This document shows positions 1 to 8,998 of a stretch of DNA of 21,792 nt, one piece after another. The DNA is taken from positions 1 to 21,792 of the forward strand of contig CALLHZ010000082.1 of NCBI GenBank assembly GCA_938009115.1, in the 5' to 3' direction. Position 1 is the first letter of the stretch, and each line of letters opens with the position of its first letter. This stretch comes from an uncultured Clostridia bacterium (GTDB taxonomy: Bacteria > Bacillota > Clostridia > Peptostreptococcales > Anaerovoracaceae). The notes below the pieces were generated by a model. That model saw only the letters and a program-made list of their open reading frames with translations. It searched no databases and was not told the DNA's origin. The position numbers and the translations under genes are program-made.

Positions 1-1
1 A

Positions 2-808
2 ACCTCTCTTTCCGGAGATCTGCTCTTTTCTGCTGTCGCCGACGAGGAAGAAGGCAGCATCGGCACTATCGCCCTGCTGGAAAGCGGTCTTTGCGCCGAT
101 GCTGTCATCGTCGGGGAGGCCATGGGGCGGGATGCCATCGCCATTGCCCAGAAAGGGCTGGAGTGGTTTGAGTTCATCCTCCACGGAAAGACTGTCCACG
201 GCGGGCGGCAGGACGAAGGGGTCAATGCGATCCTGAAAGCGACCCGGCTGATCCAGGTCCTTCAGGACCAGCTGGCACCCCGGCTCAAAGAACGATGCCA
301 TCCCTTTATGGGCTGCCCGACGCTGAACATCGGCGTCATCCGGGGCGGCACCCAGCTGTCCACCGTGGCAGGAGAATGTGTCGTCCAGATGGACCGCCGC
401 TTTATACCGGGGCTGGAAACTTACGAGAGCATGTACCGGGAACTTTCGGATATCGTGGAGGACCTGTCCCGCAAAGATCCGGACTTTCGCTGCACGCTAA
501 AGGTACTGGACAGCAGTGTCATGAAGAGCGGCTATGTTCATCAGGGCATGGAGCAAAAGGAAGACGAGCCTCTGGTTCAGATCCTGAAGACGAGCCTGGA
601 AGCCGTATCCGGCAAGCCCGCCCGGCTGACGGGCTGCCCCTGCTGGACTGATGCGGGGCTCTTTGGATATTACGGCAAAATTCCTGTGGTCGTTTATGGC
701 CCCGGCGATCTGACCCTTGCCCACTCGAAAGAAGAGAGTCTGGACCCCAACGCTCTGGAAGAAAGCTATCGGGTTTACCTGTCTACCGCCATGGCTTTTT
801 GCCGATAA
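2..808 (+). CDS. M20 family metallopeptidase (ArgE/DapE-like), 5'-truncated
   Basis: This is the C-terminal 268 residues of a zinc-dependent amide hydrolase of the ArgE/DapE/carboxypeptidase G2 type. The frame is open from base 2, so the ATG at 122 is an internal Met and the true start lies off the contig. Visible motifs are VADEEEGS near the start (the Glu-Glu catalytic-base and metal-ligand element), then GKTVHGGRQDEGVNAI (dimerisation domain) and a terminal YGPGDLTLAHSKEE (last metal His). The N-terminal metal-binding HxD part is missing. M20 enzymes of this kind remove acyl groups from amino acids or cleave small peptides; the substrate cannot be read from the sequence. It is a different subgroup from the two M20D genes downstream, which run convergently to it. 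It ends at TAA just before a shared terminator. Confidence 0.88.
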   Translation, partial: TSLSGDLLFSAVADEEEGSIGTIALLESGLCADAVIVGEAMGRDAIAIAQKGLEWFEFILHGKTVHGGRQDEGVNAILKATRLIQVLQDQLAPRLKERCHPFMGCPTLNIGVIRGGTQLSTVAGECVVQMDRRFIPGLETYESMYRELSDIVEDLSRKDPDFRCTLKVLDSSVMKSGYVHQGMEQKEDEPLVQILKTSLEAVSGKPARLTGCPCWTDAGLFGYYGKIPVVVYGPGDLTLAHSKEESLDPNALEESYRVYLSTAMAFCR

Positions 809-820
809 CAATGAACAATA

Positions 821-846
821 AATACCCGCCTTGTGGCGGGTATTTT
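821..846. terminator. Intrinsic terminator between convergent genes
   Basis: A perfect 10-bp stem, AATACCCGCC / GGCGGGTATT, with a TTGT loop runs into a short T-run on the plus strand. It lies 12 bases after the M20 stop codon and 22 bases beyond the BCCT stop codon. It can serve the plus-strand gene and, less strongly, the minus-strand operon. Confidence 0.85.
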
Positions 847-868
847 TGTGGGATTGAGCATATAAACG

Positions 869-2449
869 CTATTCTTCGACGCGTAAGCTCGCCGGCTCCG
901 CGCCGGCCAGGATCTCTTCTTTGGTATAGCGGCCGAAGTCCTCGGTGAACCAGCGGTAGGCTGCGACCATGGCGAAGAGGATCGTCACGGAAACGGGCAC
1001 CGCGGTGATGATCAGCATAGCCTGGAGCCCGCCCAGCGGCGTGCCGCCGGGGATGCTCTGCCCGGCGTAGAGCAGGCAGAGAGGCGCCACGGCCAGCATC
1101 ACGGCCCAGAACAGGCGCAGGTTTCTGGAGGGGTCTTCCCCGACTTTTAAGCCGATGGTCGAGGCTTCTGCCAGTGTATAGGTGGCCGAGTCCATGGTGG
1201 TCACCAGAAGCAGGAATCCGGAAATGAACCACAGGGCCAGCACGGCTCTGCCCAGGGGCAGGGAAAGGGAAAGCTCGGATATGATCTGGCTGACGCCCTG
1301 ATCGGCCATGGTTTGCACGATGTCGATGGCGCCGCTGATATGGGCGTGGAGACCATAATTGGAGATCGTCCCGAAGAAGAGGAACGAGCCGATGGAGCCG
1401 GCCACGACCACGCCGCCCACCACGGAACGCACAGTCCTGCCTTTGGAGATCTTGGCGATAAAGATCCACATCCAGGGAGCCAGTCCGACCCACCAGGCCC
1501 AGTAGAATACGGTCCAGTCCTGGGGGAATCCGCCGCCCCGGATGGGGTCCAGATAGGTGAGCATAATGGCAAACTTGTCGGCCATGATCCCCAGGGATTG
1601 GAAGGTGTTCGACAGGGAAAACAGCGGAGAGCCCATCAGGAAGATCAGGCACAGCGCCAGGGAAAACCAGGTGGTCATACGGGAAAGGTTCTGCATGCCT
1701 TTTTCAATGCCGATGTAGGTGCTGGTGGCGAAGGTGAGGGTCGTGAGGCCGATCAGCAGGGCGTAGGCCATAAAGGTCTCGCTGGTGCCGATGGAGTTGG
1801 CCAGGTTGTTGGCCAGCATGGGGATGCCGGTACCATAGGTGATGGTCAGTCCGCCCAGGATGCCGACGATGAACACGATGTTGATGACCCGGCTGAGCAG
1901 CCCTTCGGTGCTGCCGGGGATGACGCCGCTGCAGACAGCCTGCAGCGTGAGGCCTTCCTTCTTTCGCACGTAATACCGGTAAGCCAGGGGAATGGTCCCG
2001 GCGGCATAGACGCTCCAGGCCGGAAAGCCCCAGTGGAAAAAGCTGTAGGGCACGGCGATCTCAAGGGCTTCCGAAGACAAGGCTTCATAGCCGAAGGGAG
2101 GCCACTGGATGTAGTAGACCCATTCGATGGCTGACCAGTACAGGATGCTGGTGCCCATGCTGGCGCAGAAGATCATGGCCGCCCAGCCGTAGGTGCTGTA
2201 GGCGGGTTTTTCTTTTCCCAGCCGGATGCAGCCGTATTTGGAGGCCCCGAACCAGATGACCATGGCCAGGCACAGGATGATGATAAGCAGAAAATAGAAT
2301 CCAAGGGCGCTGCAGATCCACACCCGGATGCCGTTCAACGTATCAGTGGTGGCAGCGGGCGCAACGATGCTGGCCACTACCAGAATGCTCAGAAGGACGA
2401 AGCTGACGGCCAGGGCCGTTACATCCAGGCGGATCTTTTTTGCGTCCAT
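869..2449 (-). CDS. BCCT family transporter (betaine/carnitine/choline type)
   Basis: This 526-residue, 12-TM protein has the length of a core BCCT carrier without long regulatory tails. The family signature lies at about 312-341 (WTVFYWAWW, then IFIAKISKGRTVR). The aromatic substrate box is present: W312, Y316, W319 and W320, plus the FHWG Trp at 140. WPPFGYE at 116-122 resembles the CaiT branch. Met327 aligns with CaiT Met331, which replaces one sodium in that antiporter. Thr259 stands where CaiT has Arg262, and TTMDS at 417-421 resembles the Na2-site segment of sodium-coupled members, so the coupling mode is ambiguous. The start is set by GGAGGT seven bases upstream of ATG. It is the last gene of an operon behind two M20D amidohydrolases (41-base gap). 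The likely substrate is a quaternary ammonium compound or analogue; that is inference. Confidence 0.93.
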   Translation of the reverse strand: MDAKKIRLDVTALAVSFVLLSILVVASIVAPAATTDTLNGIRVWICSALGFYFLLIIILCLAMVIWFGASKYGCIRLGKEKPAYSTYGWAAMIFCASMGTSILYWSAIEWVYYIQWPPFGYEALSSEALEIAVPYSFFHWGFPAWSVYAAGTIPLAYRYYVRKKEGLTLQAVCSGVIPGSTEGLLSRVINIVFIVGILGGLTITYGTGIPMLANNLANSIGTSETFMAYALLIGLTTLTFATSTYIGIEKGMQNLSRMTTWFSLALCLIFLMGSPLFSLSNTFQSLGIMADKFAIMLTYLDPIRGGGFPQDWTVFYWAWWVGLAPWMWIFIAKISKGRTVRSVVGGVVVAGSIGSFLFFGTISNYGLHAHISGAIDIVQTMADQGVSQIISELSLSLPLGRAVLALWFISGFLLLVTTMDSATYTLAEASTIGLKVGEDPSRNLRLFWAVMLAVAPLCLLYAGQSIPGGTPLGGLQAMLIITAVPVSVTILFAMVAAYRWFTEDFGRYTKEEILAGAEPASLRVEE

Positions 2450-2490
2450 AGATTGTACCTCCGAAAGTTCATTATAAATAGGCGATAAGC

Positions 2491-3663
2491 TTATTGAATC
2501 AGATAGTTCATGACCAGGTTCATCTGCATTTCCATACCGATGAACAGGGCGTCTTCGTGGACTTTGAATTTGGCATTGTGATGGTGGGCGTCGGTCCCCT
2601 TGGCCGCATCGCCCATTCCGATAAAGAAATAGAAGCCGGGACCGTACTGCAGGAATTCAGCGAAATCGTCTCCACCCATCATGGCGACATTCTTGGTCAC
2701 CACATTCTCCGGTCCCACGAGCTCCTCTGCCGTCCGCAGGGCCAGCGCCGTCAATTCTTCATCGTTATGGAGCAGGGAATTGCCGCATTTCAACTCGATT
2801 TCGCAGCTGCAGCGGCACAGCCTGCAGGCCTGCTCCACCATTTCCCGGAAACGGGCGTGGACCGCTTCGTGTCCCTGGTGCAGGCAGCGGATGGAGCCCT
2901 CCATTTCCAGATCGTCGGGCACTATGATCTCCTTTTGTCCGGCGTGGATCATACAGCAGGTGATGACCGTGGGCTGGAAGACGTCCTGCTCCAGGGTATG
3001 GAAGCTTTTGATGGCCGACAGCACGTAGGTGGCTGCGTCGATGGGATTGATGGCGCCGTGAGGCTCGCCGCCGTGACCGCCCTTGCCGTGGATCTTCACT
3101 TTGAAATAGTAGCTGGAAGCCATGGTGGGACCGGCATGGACGCCGATTTTTCCAAGGGAGAAATTTGCCCAGAGGTGATAGCCGAAAATGGCGTCGGGCT
3201 TGCCTGTTATCTCCATGGCGCCCTCATCGATCATGATCTGGGCGCCGGCGTCCTCTTCGTTGGGTTGAAACAGAAAGACCAGCGTGCCGGGGATCTCCTC
3301 CCGATGAGCAGCCCAGATCTTTGCTGTGCCTAAAAGCATGGCTGTATGGCCGTCGTGGCCGCAGGCGTGAGCGATACCGGGCGTTTCCGAGGCGAAGGGC
3401 TCGCCGCTTTCTTCCTGGATGGGCAGGGCGTCGATGTCCGCCCGGAGGATGACCCGTTTGCCCGGCCTTCCGCCCTTCAGGATGCCGATCACACCGGTAG
3501 CGCTGCAGGTATGGACTTCGTCCAGCCCCAGCGCCTCCAGATAGTTTTTGACGATGCCGGCAGTGCGGAATTCCTTGAATCCCAGCTCCGGATGTCTGTG
3601 GAGATCCCTCCGGAGCTCGATGACCTCCTGCCTGATCCCGTTGATTTCTTTTATGATATCCAT
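2491..3663 (-). CDS. M20D amidohydrolase, paralogue 1
   Basis: A 390-residue enzyme of the hippurate/IAA-amino-acid hydrolase branch, hydrolysing N-acyl amino acids or related amides with two metal ions. Visible are HRHPELGF (22-29), RADIDALP (74-81), HACGHDGH (99-106, ligands C101 and H103), NEED (135-138, catalytic Glu), H163, HGKGGHGG (192-199), GGDDFAEF and the final ligand near H362 (HHNAKF). The usual QPAEE is QPNEED here. I chose the ATG at 3663 because AGGTGA sits seven bases upstream; a GTG at 3690 is in frame but lacks a comparable site and nearly abuts the preceding stop. No signal peptide is seen, so it should be cytoplasmic. It is the middle gene of an M20D-M20D-BCCT operon. The substrate is unknown. 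Confidence 0.92.
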   Translation of the reverse strand: MDIIKEINGIRQEVIELRRDLHRHPELGFKEFRTAGIVKNYLEALGLDEVHTCSATGVIGILKGGRPGKRVILRADIDALPIQEESGEPFASETPGIAHACGHDGHTAMLLGTAKIWAAHREEIPGTLVFLFQPNEEDAGAQIMIDEGAMEITGKPDAIFGYHLWANFSLGKIGVHAGPTMASSYYFKVKIHGKGGHGGEPHGAINPIDAATYVLSAIKSFHTLEQDVFQPTVITCCMIHAGQKEIIVPDDLEMEGSIRCLHQGHEAVHARFREMVEQACRLCRCSCEIELKCGNSLLHNDEELTALALRTAEELVGPENVVTKNVAMMGGDDFAEFLQYGPGFYFFIGMGDAAKGTDAHHHNAKFKVHEDALFIGMEMQMNLVMNYLIQ

Positions 3664-3691
3664 TTGATGTTCACCTGCACTCTTTCTCACA

Positions 3692-4870
3692 TTAAGCTTG
3701 CATATTTAAATAATCCGTGACCAGTCTCATCTGCATTTCCATACCGATGGCCAGGGCGTCCTCATTGAGCCGGAATTTTGCGTTGTGATTGGGCACGTCG
3801 GTGCCCTTGGCCGGATCGCCCATCCCGACAAAATAATACATGCCGGGGATCCGCAGGGAGAACTCCGCGAAATCGTCGCCGCCCATCACGGCCACGTCCC
3901 GGGTCAGGACCCGCTCGGAGCCAACCACTTCACCGGCAGCTTTTTTTGCCATTTCGAAGAGCCCCTCGTCGTTGGCCAGCAGCGAATTTCCGCACTTCAG
4001 CTCGATGTTGCAGGTGCAGCGGCACAGGTCGCAGGATTTGGCCACCAGCTCCCGGAACCGGGCGTGGACCTTTTCGTGCTCAAAGTGCAGACAGCGAATC
4101 GAACCCTGCATTTCCAGACTGTCGGGGACGACGATGTCTTTTTCGCCGGCATGGATCATGCCCGTGGTGATGACCGTGGGGCGAAAGACGCTCTGCTCCA
4201 GGCTGTTGAAGGTGTCGATGGCCGATATCACATGGGCGGCCGCGGAAATCGGACTGATACACAGGTGCGGGTAGCCGCCGTGACCGCCTTTTCCGTTGAT
4301 CCTGACTTTGAAATAATAGCTGGATGCCATCATTGGTCCCGGAACCATGCTGATGGTCCCGATGGGCGAGTTGTGCTTCAGGTGGCAGCCAAAAACCGCC
4401 TCCGGATTTCCGGCCATTTTCAAGGCGCCGTCGTCGATCATCACCTGGGCGCCTGCGTCTTCTTCGTTGGGCTGGAAGAGAAAGACAAGGGTTCCGGGAA
4501 TCTCGTCTCTGTGAGCGGCCCAGATTTTTGCTTCGCCAAGGAGCATTGCCGTATGGCCGTCGTGGCCACAGGCATGGGCGACGCCGGGTGTTTCCGAAGA
4601 AAAAGGCTCGCCGCTGTCCTCTGTAAGAGGAAGCGCATCGATATCGGCCCGCAGCATCACGGTTTTGCCGGATATTCCGCCCCGAAGGATGCCGATCACG
4701 CCGGTGCCGCTACAGGAAAGGACTTCGTCCAGGTTCAGGGCCTCCAGATAATCACGGATGATCCCGGCCGTGCGGAATTCCCGAAACCCCAGTTCCGGAT
4801 GCCTGTGAAAATCCCTTCGAAGCTGGATGACTTCCTGCTCAACGGCGCCGACTTCTTTTCTGATATCCAT
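3692..4870 (-). CDS. M20D amidohydrolase, paralogue 2
   Basis: A 392-residue protein and a close tandem copy of the next gene: by eye 44 of the first 60 aligned residues are identical, and all motifs are shared (HRHPELGF, RADIDALP, HACGHDGH, PNEED, H163, GGHGG, GGDDFAEF, HNAKF). It differs around the substrate pocket: CHLKHNSPIG replaces YHLWANFSLG after position 161, NGKGG replaces HGKGG, and PHLCISPISA replaces PHGAINPIDA. This suggests the two copies have diverged in substrate range. The start at 4870 is supported by AGGAGGGG directly upstream; the frame extends further up without another good site. It is first in the operon, 28 bases ahead of its paralogue's start. Cytoplasmic, two-metal amide hydrolysis is expected; the substrate is not known. 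Confidence 0.92.
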   Translation of the reverse strand: MDIRKEVGAVEQEVIQLRRDFHRHPELGFREFRTAGIIRDYLEALNLDEVLSCSGTGVIGILRGGISGKTVMLRADIDALPLTEDSGEPFSSETPGVAHACGHDGHTAMLLGEAKIWAAHRDEIPGTLVFLFQPNEEDAGAQVMIDDGALKMAGNPEAVFGCHLKHNSPIGTISMVPGPMMASSYYFKVRINGKGGHGGYPHLCISPISAAAHVISAIDTFNSLEQSVFRPTVITTGMIHAGEKDIVVPDSLEMQGSIRCLHFEHEKVHARFRELVAKSCDLCRCTCNIELKCGNSLLANDEGLFEMAKKAAGEVVGSERVLTRDVAVMGGDDFAEFSLRIPGMYYFVGMGDPAKGTDVPNHNAKFRLNEDALAIGMEMQMRLVTDYLNMQA

Positions 4871-4908
4871 ATCCCCTCCTGTTTCCGCTGCAGAATAAAC
4901 ACGCTTAT

Positions 4909-4937
4909 ATGGTAACACGAGTCGGCGGCGGGGGCAA
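4909..4937 (-). promoter_or_regulatory. Predicted promoter of the M20D-M20D-BCCT operon
   Basis: On the minus strand TTGCCC and TACCAT are separated by 17 bases, about 40 bases upstream of the first M20D start. The match to sigma-A consensus is moderate. No operator-like repeat is obvious here. Confidence 0.45.
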
Positions 4938-4957
4938 CTGAACATCGGCGGAGATGC

Positions 4958-4986
4958 TTGACAAAACTGTGCCATGATGATATCTT
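4958..4986 (+). promoter_or_regulatory. Predicted sigma-A promoter of the metK riboswitch transcript
   Basis: A perfect TTGACA -35 is followed after exactly 17 bases by TATCTT. Transcription would begin near 4993, just ahead of the riboswitch P1 helix, as expected for an S-box leader. Confidence 0.75.
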
Positions 4987-4999
4987 GATTTCACAACTT

Positions 5000-5130
5000 C
5001 ATATGCTCATCAAGAGTGGCAGAGGGAATAGGCCCTGTGAAGCCCGGCAACCTGGAATCGGCGGATCGCGCAGCGACACCGCGACGACAAGGTGCTAAGT
5101 CCTACAGAGAGATCTGAAAGATGAGGAATG
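5000..5130 (+). promoter_or_regulatory. SAM-I (S-box) riboswitch aptamer
   Basis: The conserved S-box core is recognisable: AGAGTGGCAGAGGGA, GGCCCTGTGAAGCCCGGCAACC-type core at about 5031-5052, and AAGGTGCTAAGTCC near 5089-5102 followed by ACAGA. P1 is formed by CTCATC (5006-5011) and GATGAG (5120-5125). SAM binding stabilises P1. The segment AAAGATGAGG (5117-5126) could otherwise pair, with one mismatch, with CCTCTTCTTT (5144-5153), the 5' arm of the terminator, giving an antiterminator. The layout therefore predicts transcription of metK when SAM is low and termination when it is high. Together with the two flanking promoters it fills the 326-base gap between 4870 and 5197. Confidence 0.96.
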
Positions 5131-5141
5131 TATCTGCGTAC

Positions 5142-5167
5142 GACCTCTTCTTTGCGAAGAGGTTTTT
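5142..5167 (+). terminator. SAM riboswitch expression-platform terminator
   Basis: A 7-bp stem, CCTCTTC (5144-5150) with GAAGAGG (5156-5162), has a TTTGC loop and is followed by TTTTT. It lies between the aptamer and the metK ribosome binding site (AAAGGAGG, 5181-5188) and shares its 5' arm with the predicted antiterminator. Confidence 0.92.
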
Positions 5168-5196
5168 CAATAGGCAACGAAAAGGAGGAATACATA

Positions 5197-6393
<1,197 letters not shown>

Positions 6394-6400
6394 TGGATTA

Positions 6401-6429
6401 TGTTATAATATATGCCATGTAAAATGGCA
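6401..6429 (+). promoter_or_regulatory. Predicted extended -10 promoter and palindrome ahead of lysC
   Basis: TGTTATAAT (6401-6409) is a perfect TATAAT with the TGn extension; the -35 region is poor (CGCACA at 17 bases). Directly downstream TGCCAT (6413-6418) and ATGGCA (6424-6429) form a palindrome with a 5-base spacer across the likely start of transcription, where it could be an operator or a 5'-end hairpin. No lysine riboswitch or T-box is visible in this short gap. Confidence 0.55.
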
Positions 6430-6434
6430 AAGAA

Positions 6435-6463
6435 GGGAGGTTCTGCCATGGGCAGGGCCTCCC
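6435..6463 (+). other. 13-bp hairpin in the lysC leader
   Basis: GGGAGGTTCTGCC and GGCAGGGCCTCCC pair over 13 bp in RNA (two of them G-U) around an ATG loop. No T-run follows, so it is not a typical terminator. It ends eight bases before the lysC ribosome binding site AGGAGG (6471-6476). Its 5' arm contains a Shine-Dalgarno-like GGGAGG, and the loop ATG opens a 14-codon frame that overlaps the lysC start (see findings). Confidence 0.6.
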
Positions 6464-6482
6464 GTCAATTAGGAGGCATTCA

Positions 6483-7814
6483 ATGGGTTTGAAAGTAGCA
6501 AAATTCGGTGGCAGTTCCGTCGCGGACGTGATCCAGTTCAAGAAAGTCAGAAGCATCGTTCAGACGGATCCCGACCGGACCGTCGTGGTCGTATCGGCGC
6601 CGGGGAAACGGTACCAGACCGACACGAAGCTGACAGATCTTTTGTATCTGTGTCAAACCCATGTTGAGCATAATCTTCCCTGGGACCAGCTGTTCCAGGT
6701 GGTCTGCGACCGCTTTACCGCCATGGCGCTGAGCCTTGGCCTGGGCCGGGACCAGCTGGATCTGGATAAAGAGTTTGAGATCATTCGCAGCGATTTGAAC
6801 GGCGGTGCCGGCGCAGACTACATCGCCAGCCGCGGCGAATATTTGAACGCTTTGCTGATGGCCCGCTTCCTGGATTTTGAATTTGTGGATGCCGCAGGCT
6901 TGATCCTCTTCGACGAGCGTGGCCACTTCCTTCTGAAGGAAACTGACGAGTCCCTGGTCCGGAAACTGAAAGGGCACAAGGGCGCCGTCATTCCCGGCTT
7001 TTACGGAAGCATGCCTGACGGACGGATCAAAACCTTCAGCCGGGGCGGCTCGGATATCACGGGATCTCTGGTGGCCAGAGCCCTTCATGCGAGTGTTTAC
7101 GAGAACTGGACCGATGTCCACGGCTTCCTGGTGGCGGACCCCAGGATCGTCAATGATCCTCAGCCCATCGACTACATCACTTATCAGGAGCTCAGAGAGC
7201 TTTCCTATATGGGCGCCAGCGTGCTCCACGAGGACGCCATCTTCCCGGTACGGGAGACCAATATCCCGATCAATATCCGAAACACCAACGATGCGGAGCA
7301 TCCGGGCACTACGATCCTGGCCGACGTGCCCCGGGGCAGCGATAAAATCGTCACCGGGATCGCCGGCAGCAAAGACTTTACGGTCATCGCTCTTTACAAG
7401 CACATGATGAACAAGGACCGGGGCTTTGTCCGCAGGCTGTTTGGCATCCTGGAGGATTACGATCTGGGCTTTGAGCATCTGCCCACCGGCATCGACACGA
7501 TGTCGCTGGTCCTGTCGAATGCGAAGATCGGGGATCGTCTGCAGGATATCGTGACGGATATCGAAAAGAAGCTGGAGCCCGACAACGTGGAGGTCAACGA
7601 GGATATTGCCCTGATCGCCACCGTGGGCAAGGGCATGTCCAGCCGGAAGGGCGTGTCGGCCACGCTGTTCACAGCCCTTGCCGAAGCGGACATCAACATC
7701 CGTCTTATCGATCAGGGAAGCAGCGAGATGAACATCATCGTCGGTGTGCTGAACCGGGACTTCGAGAAGGCCATCCGTGCCATTTACGGAGCATTCATAG
7801 GAGGGCAGAAATGA
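6483..7814 (+). CDS. lysC: Aspartate kinase
   Basis: This 443-residue enzyme phosphorylates L-aspartate, the first step towards lysine/diaminopimelate, threonine and methionine. The N-terminus VAKFGGSSVAD (from residue 5) is the nucleotide-binding signature of the amino acid kinase fold. SRGGSDITG and YENWTDVHGFLVADPRIV follow at about 185-220. The C-terminal third holds two ACT-type segments (about 300-370, and 375-440 with ATVGKGMSSRKGVSATLF and DQGSSEMNIIVGV), so feedback inhibition by an end-product amino acid is expected; which one cannot be told. The size and monofunctional architecture fit the ThrA/LysC class without a homoserine dehydrogenase domain. AGGAGG lies six bases before ATG. 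The 3' end overlaps the aminotransferase by ATGA. Confidence 0.95.
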   Translation: MGLKVAKFGGSSVADVIQFKKVRSIVQTDPDRTVVVVSAPGKRYQTDTKLTDLLYLCQTHVEHNLPWDQLFQVVCDRFTAMALSLGLGRDQLDLDKEFEIIRSDLNGGAGADYIASRGEYLNALLMARFLDFEFVDAAGLILFDERGHFLLKETDESLVRKLKGHKGAVIPGFYGSMPDGRIKTFSRGGSDITGSLVARALHASVYENWTDVHGFLVADPRIVNDPQPIDYITYQELRELSYMGASVLHEDAIFPVRETNIPINIRNTNDAEHPGTTILADVPRGSDKIVTGIAGSKDFTVIALYKHMMNKDRGFVRRLFGILEDYDLGFEHLPTGIDTMSLVLSNAKIGDRLQDIVTDIEKKLEPDNVEVNEDIALIATVGKGMSSRKGVSATLFTALAEADINIRLIDQGSSEMNIIVGVLNRDFEKAIRAIYGAFIGGQK

Positions 7815-8965
7815 CAGACAAATTCATCGCAGAACTGCACAAGGGGCAGGAATTCAACATGCTTGGGGAAACCGAAAAGTTGCTGGCGGCCTATGACGAC
7901 GTGATCGATCTGTCTGTCGGCGACCCGGACATGACAACGCCGGCGCCCATCATCGAGGCCAGCTACCGGGACTCTCTGGCCGGCCATACTCATTATACTG
8001 CTTTTCGCGGCGACCCCGAGCTTCGCGCGGAGATCGTCAAATACTATAAAGAAGAATACGGCGTAGACATCACCGACGAGGAAGTGTTTGTGGTGACTTC
8101 GGCGAACATGGGGATGTTCCTGGCTTTGTTCACCTGCCTGAATCCGGGGGACGAAGTGCTGATTTCGGATCCCTGCTTTCCTGTGTACAACGAGCAGATC
8201 CGTCTATGCAAGGCCACAGCCGTTCCGGTGCCGACTTACGAAGAGGAGCGCTTCCGCTTCAATCCCAGCCGGGCCAGAGAATATGTCACGGACAAGACAA
8301 AGGTGTTGATCATCAATACCCCCTGCAATCCCACCGGCGCCTGCATGAACCTGGACGACATGAAAGAGATCGCCGCTTTTGCCCAGGAGTTCGATCTTTT
8401 GGTGATCTCCGACGATATCTATACGAGCATGAGCTACCAAGAGCCTTTCGTGCCCTTCCTATCGCTGCCGGGCATGAGAGAGCGGACCATCACCATCAAC
8501 AGCACCTCGAAAAATTTTGTGATGACCGGCTACCGGCTGGGGTGGAATATCGCGCCGGCCCATTTGGCCAATGCCATGCAAAAAACCAATGATTTTATGG
8601 TATTTACGGCGCCGGCGCCTTCCCAGCGGGCCGCGAAGTACGCCCTGGCTCATCGGAACGAACTGATGCCGGCCTATATGGAAGAATTCCGGAAACGGGT
8701 CTTTGCGACCGCGGAGGTCATCAACAGCATCCCACGCTTGTCGGTGATGCCGCCTATGGGGACATTCTATTTATTCGTCAATATCAAACAGACCGGTCTC
8801 ACCGCGGATGAGTTTGTGTACAAAGCGCTGGAGAAAGCTCACGTGCTGGTGATGCCCGGGACTGCCTTCGGCGCCGCCGGAGAAGGGTACATCCGGATCG
8901 CCTGCACCAAAAGTGTCGAAGAGTTGACCGAGGCCATGGAAAGGATCCGCCGCGCCGGCCTGTAA
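7811..8965 (+). CDS. Class I/II PLP-dependent aminotransferase
   Basis: A 384-residue fold-type I aminotransferase. Visible are SVGDPDMTTP near the N-terminus, NTPCNPTGA with N173, ISDDIY (201-204), the PLP lysine K234 in STSKNFVMTGYRLGW, and the carboxylate-binding Arg in YIRIACTKS near the C-terminus. The start overlaps the lysC stop by four bases and has GGAGGG upstream, so the two are translationally coupled. That coupling suggests a role in aspartate-family metabolism, for example aspartate/glutamate transamination or the diaminopimelate-branch aminotransferase (PatA/DapL-type), but sequence alone does not decide between them. No terminator separates it from secA 33 bases on. Confidence 0.92.
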   Translation: MTDKFIAELHKGQEFNMLGETEKLLAAYDDVIDLSVGDPDMTTPAPIIEASYRDSLAGHTHYTAFRGDPELRAEIVKYYKEEYGVDITDEEVFVVTSANMGMFLALFTCLNPGDEVLISDPCFPVYNEQIRLCKATAVPVPTYEEERFRFNPSRAREYVTDKTKVLIINTPCNPTGACMNLDDMKEIAAFAQEFDLLVISDDIYTSMSYQEPFVPFLSLPGMRERTITINSTSKNFVMTGYRLGWNIAPAHLANAMQKTNDFMVFTAPAPSQRAAKYALAHRNELMPAYMEEFRKRVFATAEVINSIPRLSVMPPMGTFYLFVNIKQTGLTADEFVYKALEKAHVLVMPGTAFGAAGEGYIRIACTKSVEELTEAMERIRRAGL

Positions 8966-8998
8966 GGGGAAGACGGGAGCGCATGAGAAAGGGAGTTT

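Noticed and set aside
1..60. Adapter sequence at the left end, mirroring the right end
   Set aside because: From base 2 the sequence translates into a good M20 segment ending in ADEEEGSIG, so it is genomic.
3664..3690. GTG start at 3690 for the first M20D paralogue
   Set aside because: AGGTGA seven bases before the ATG at 3663, and alignment with the paralogue's MDI N-terminus, favour the later start.
6394..6482. Lysine riboswitch or T-box ahead of lysC
   Set aside because: The gap is only 89 bases and contains none of the conserved core of either element; only simple hairpins are seen.
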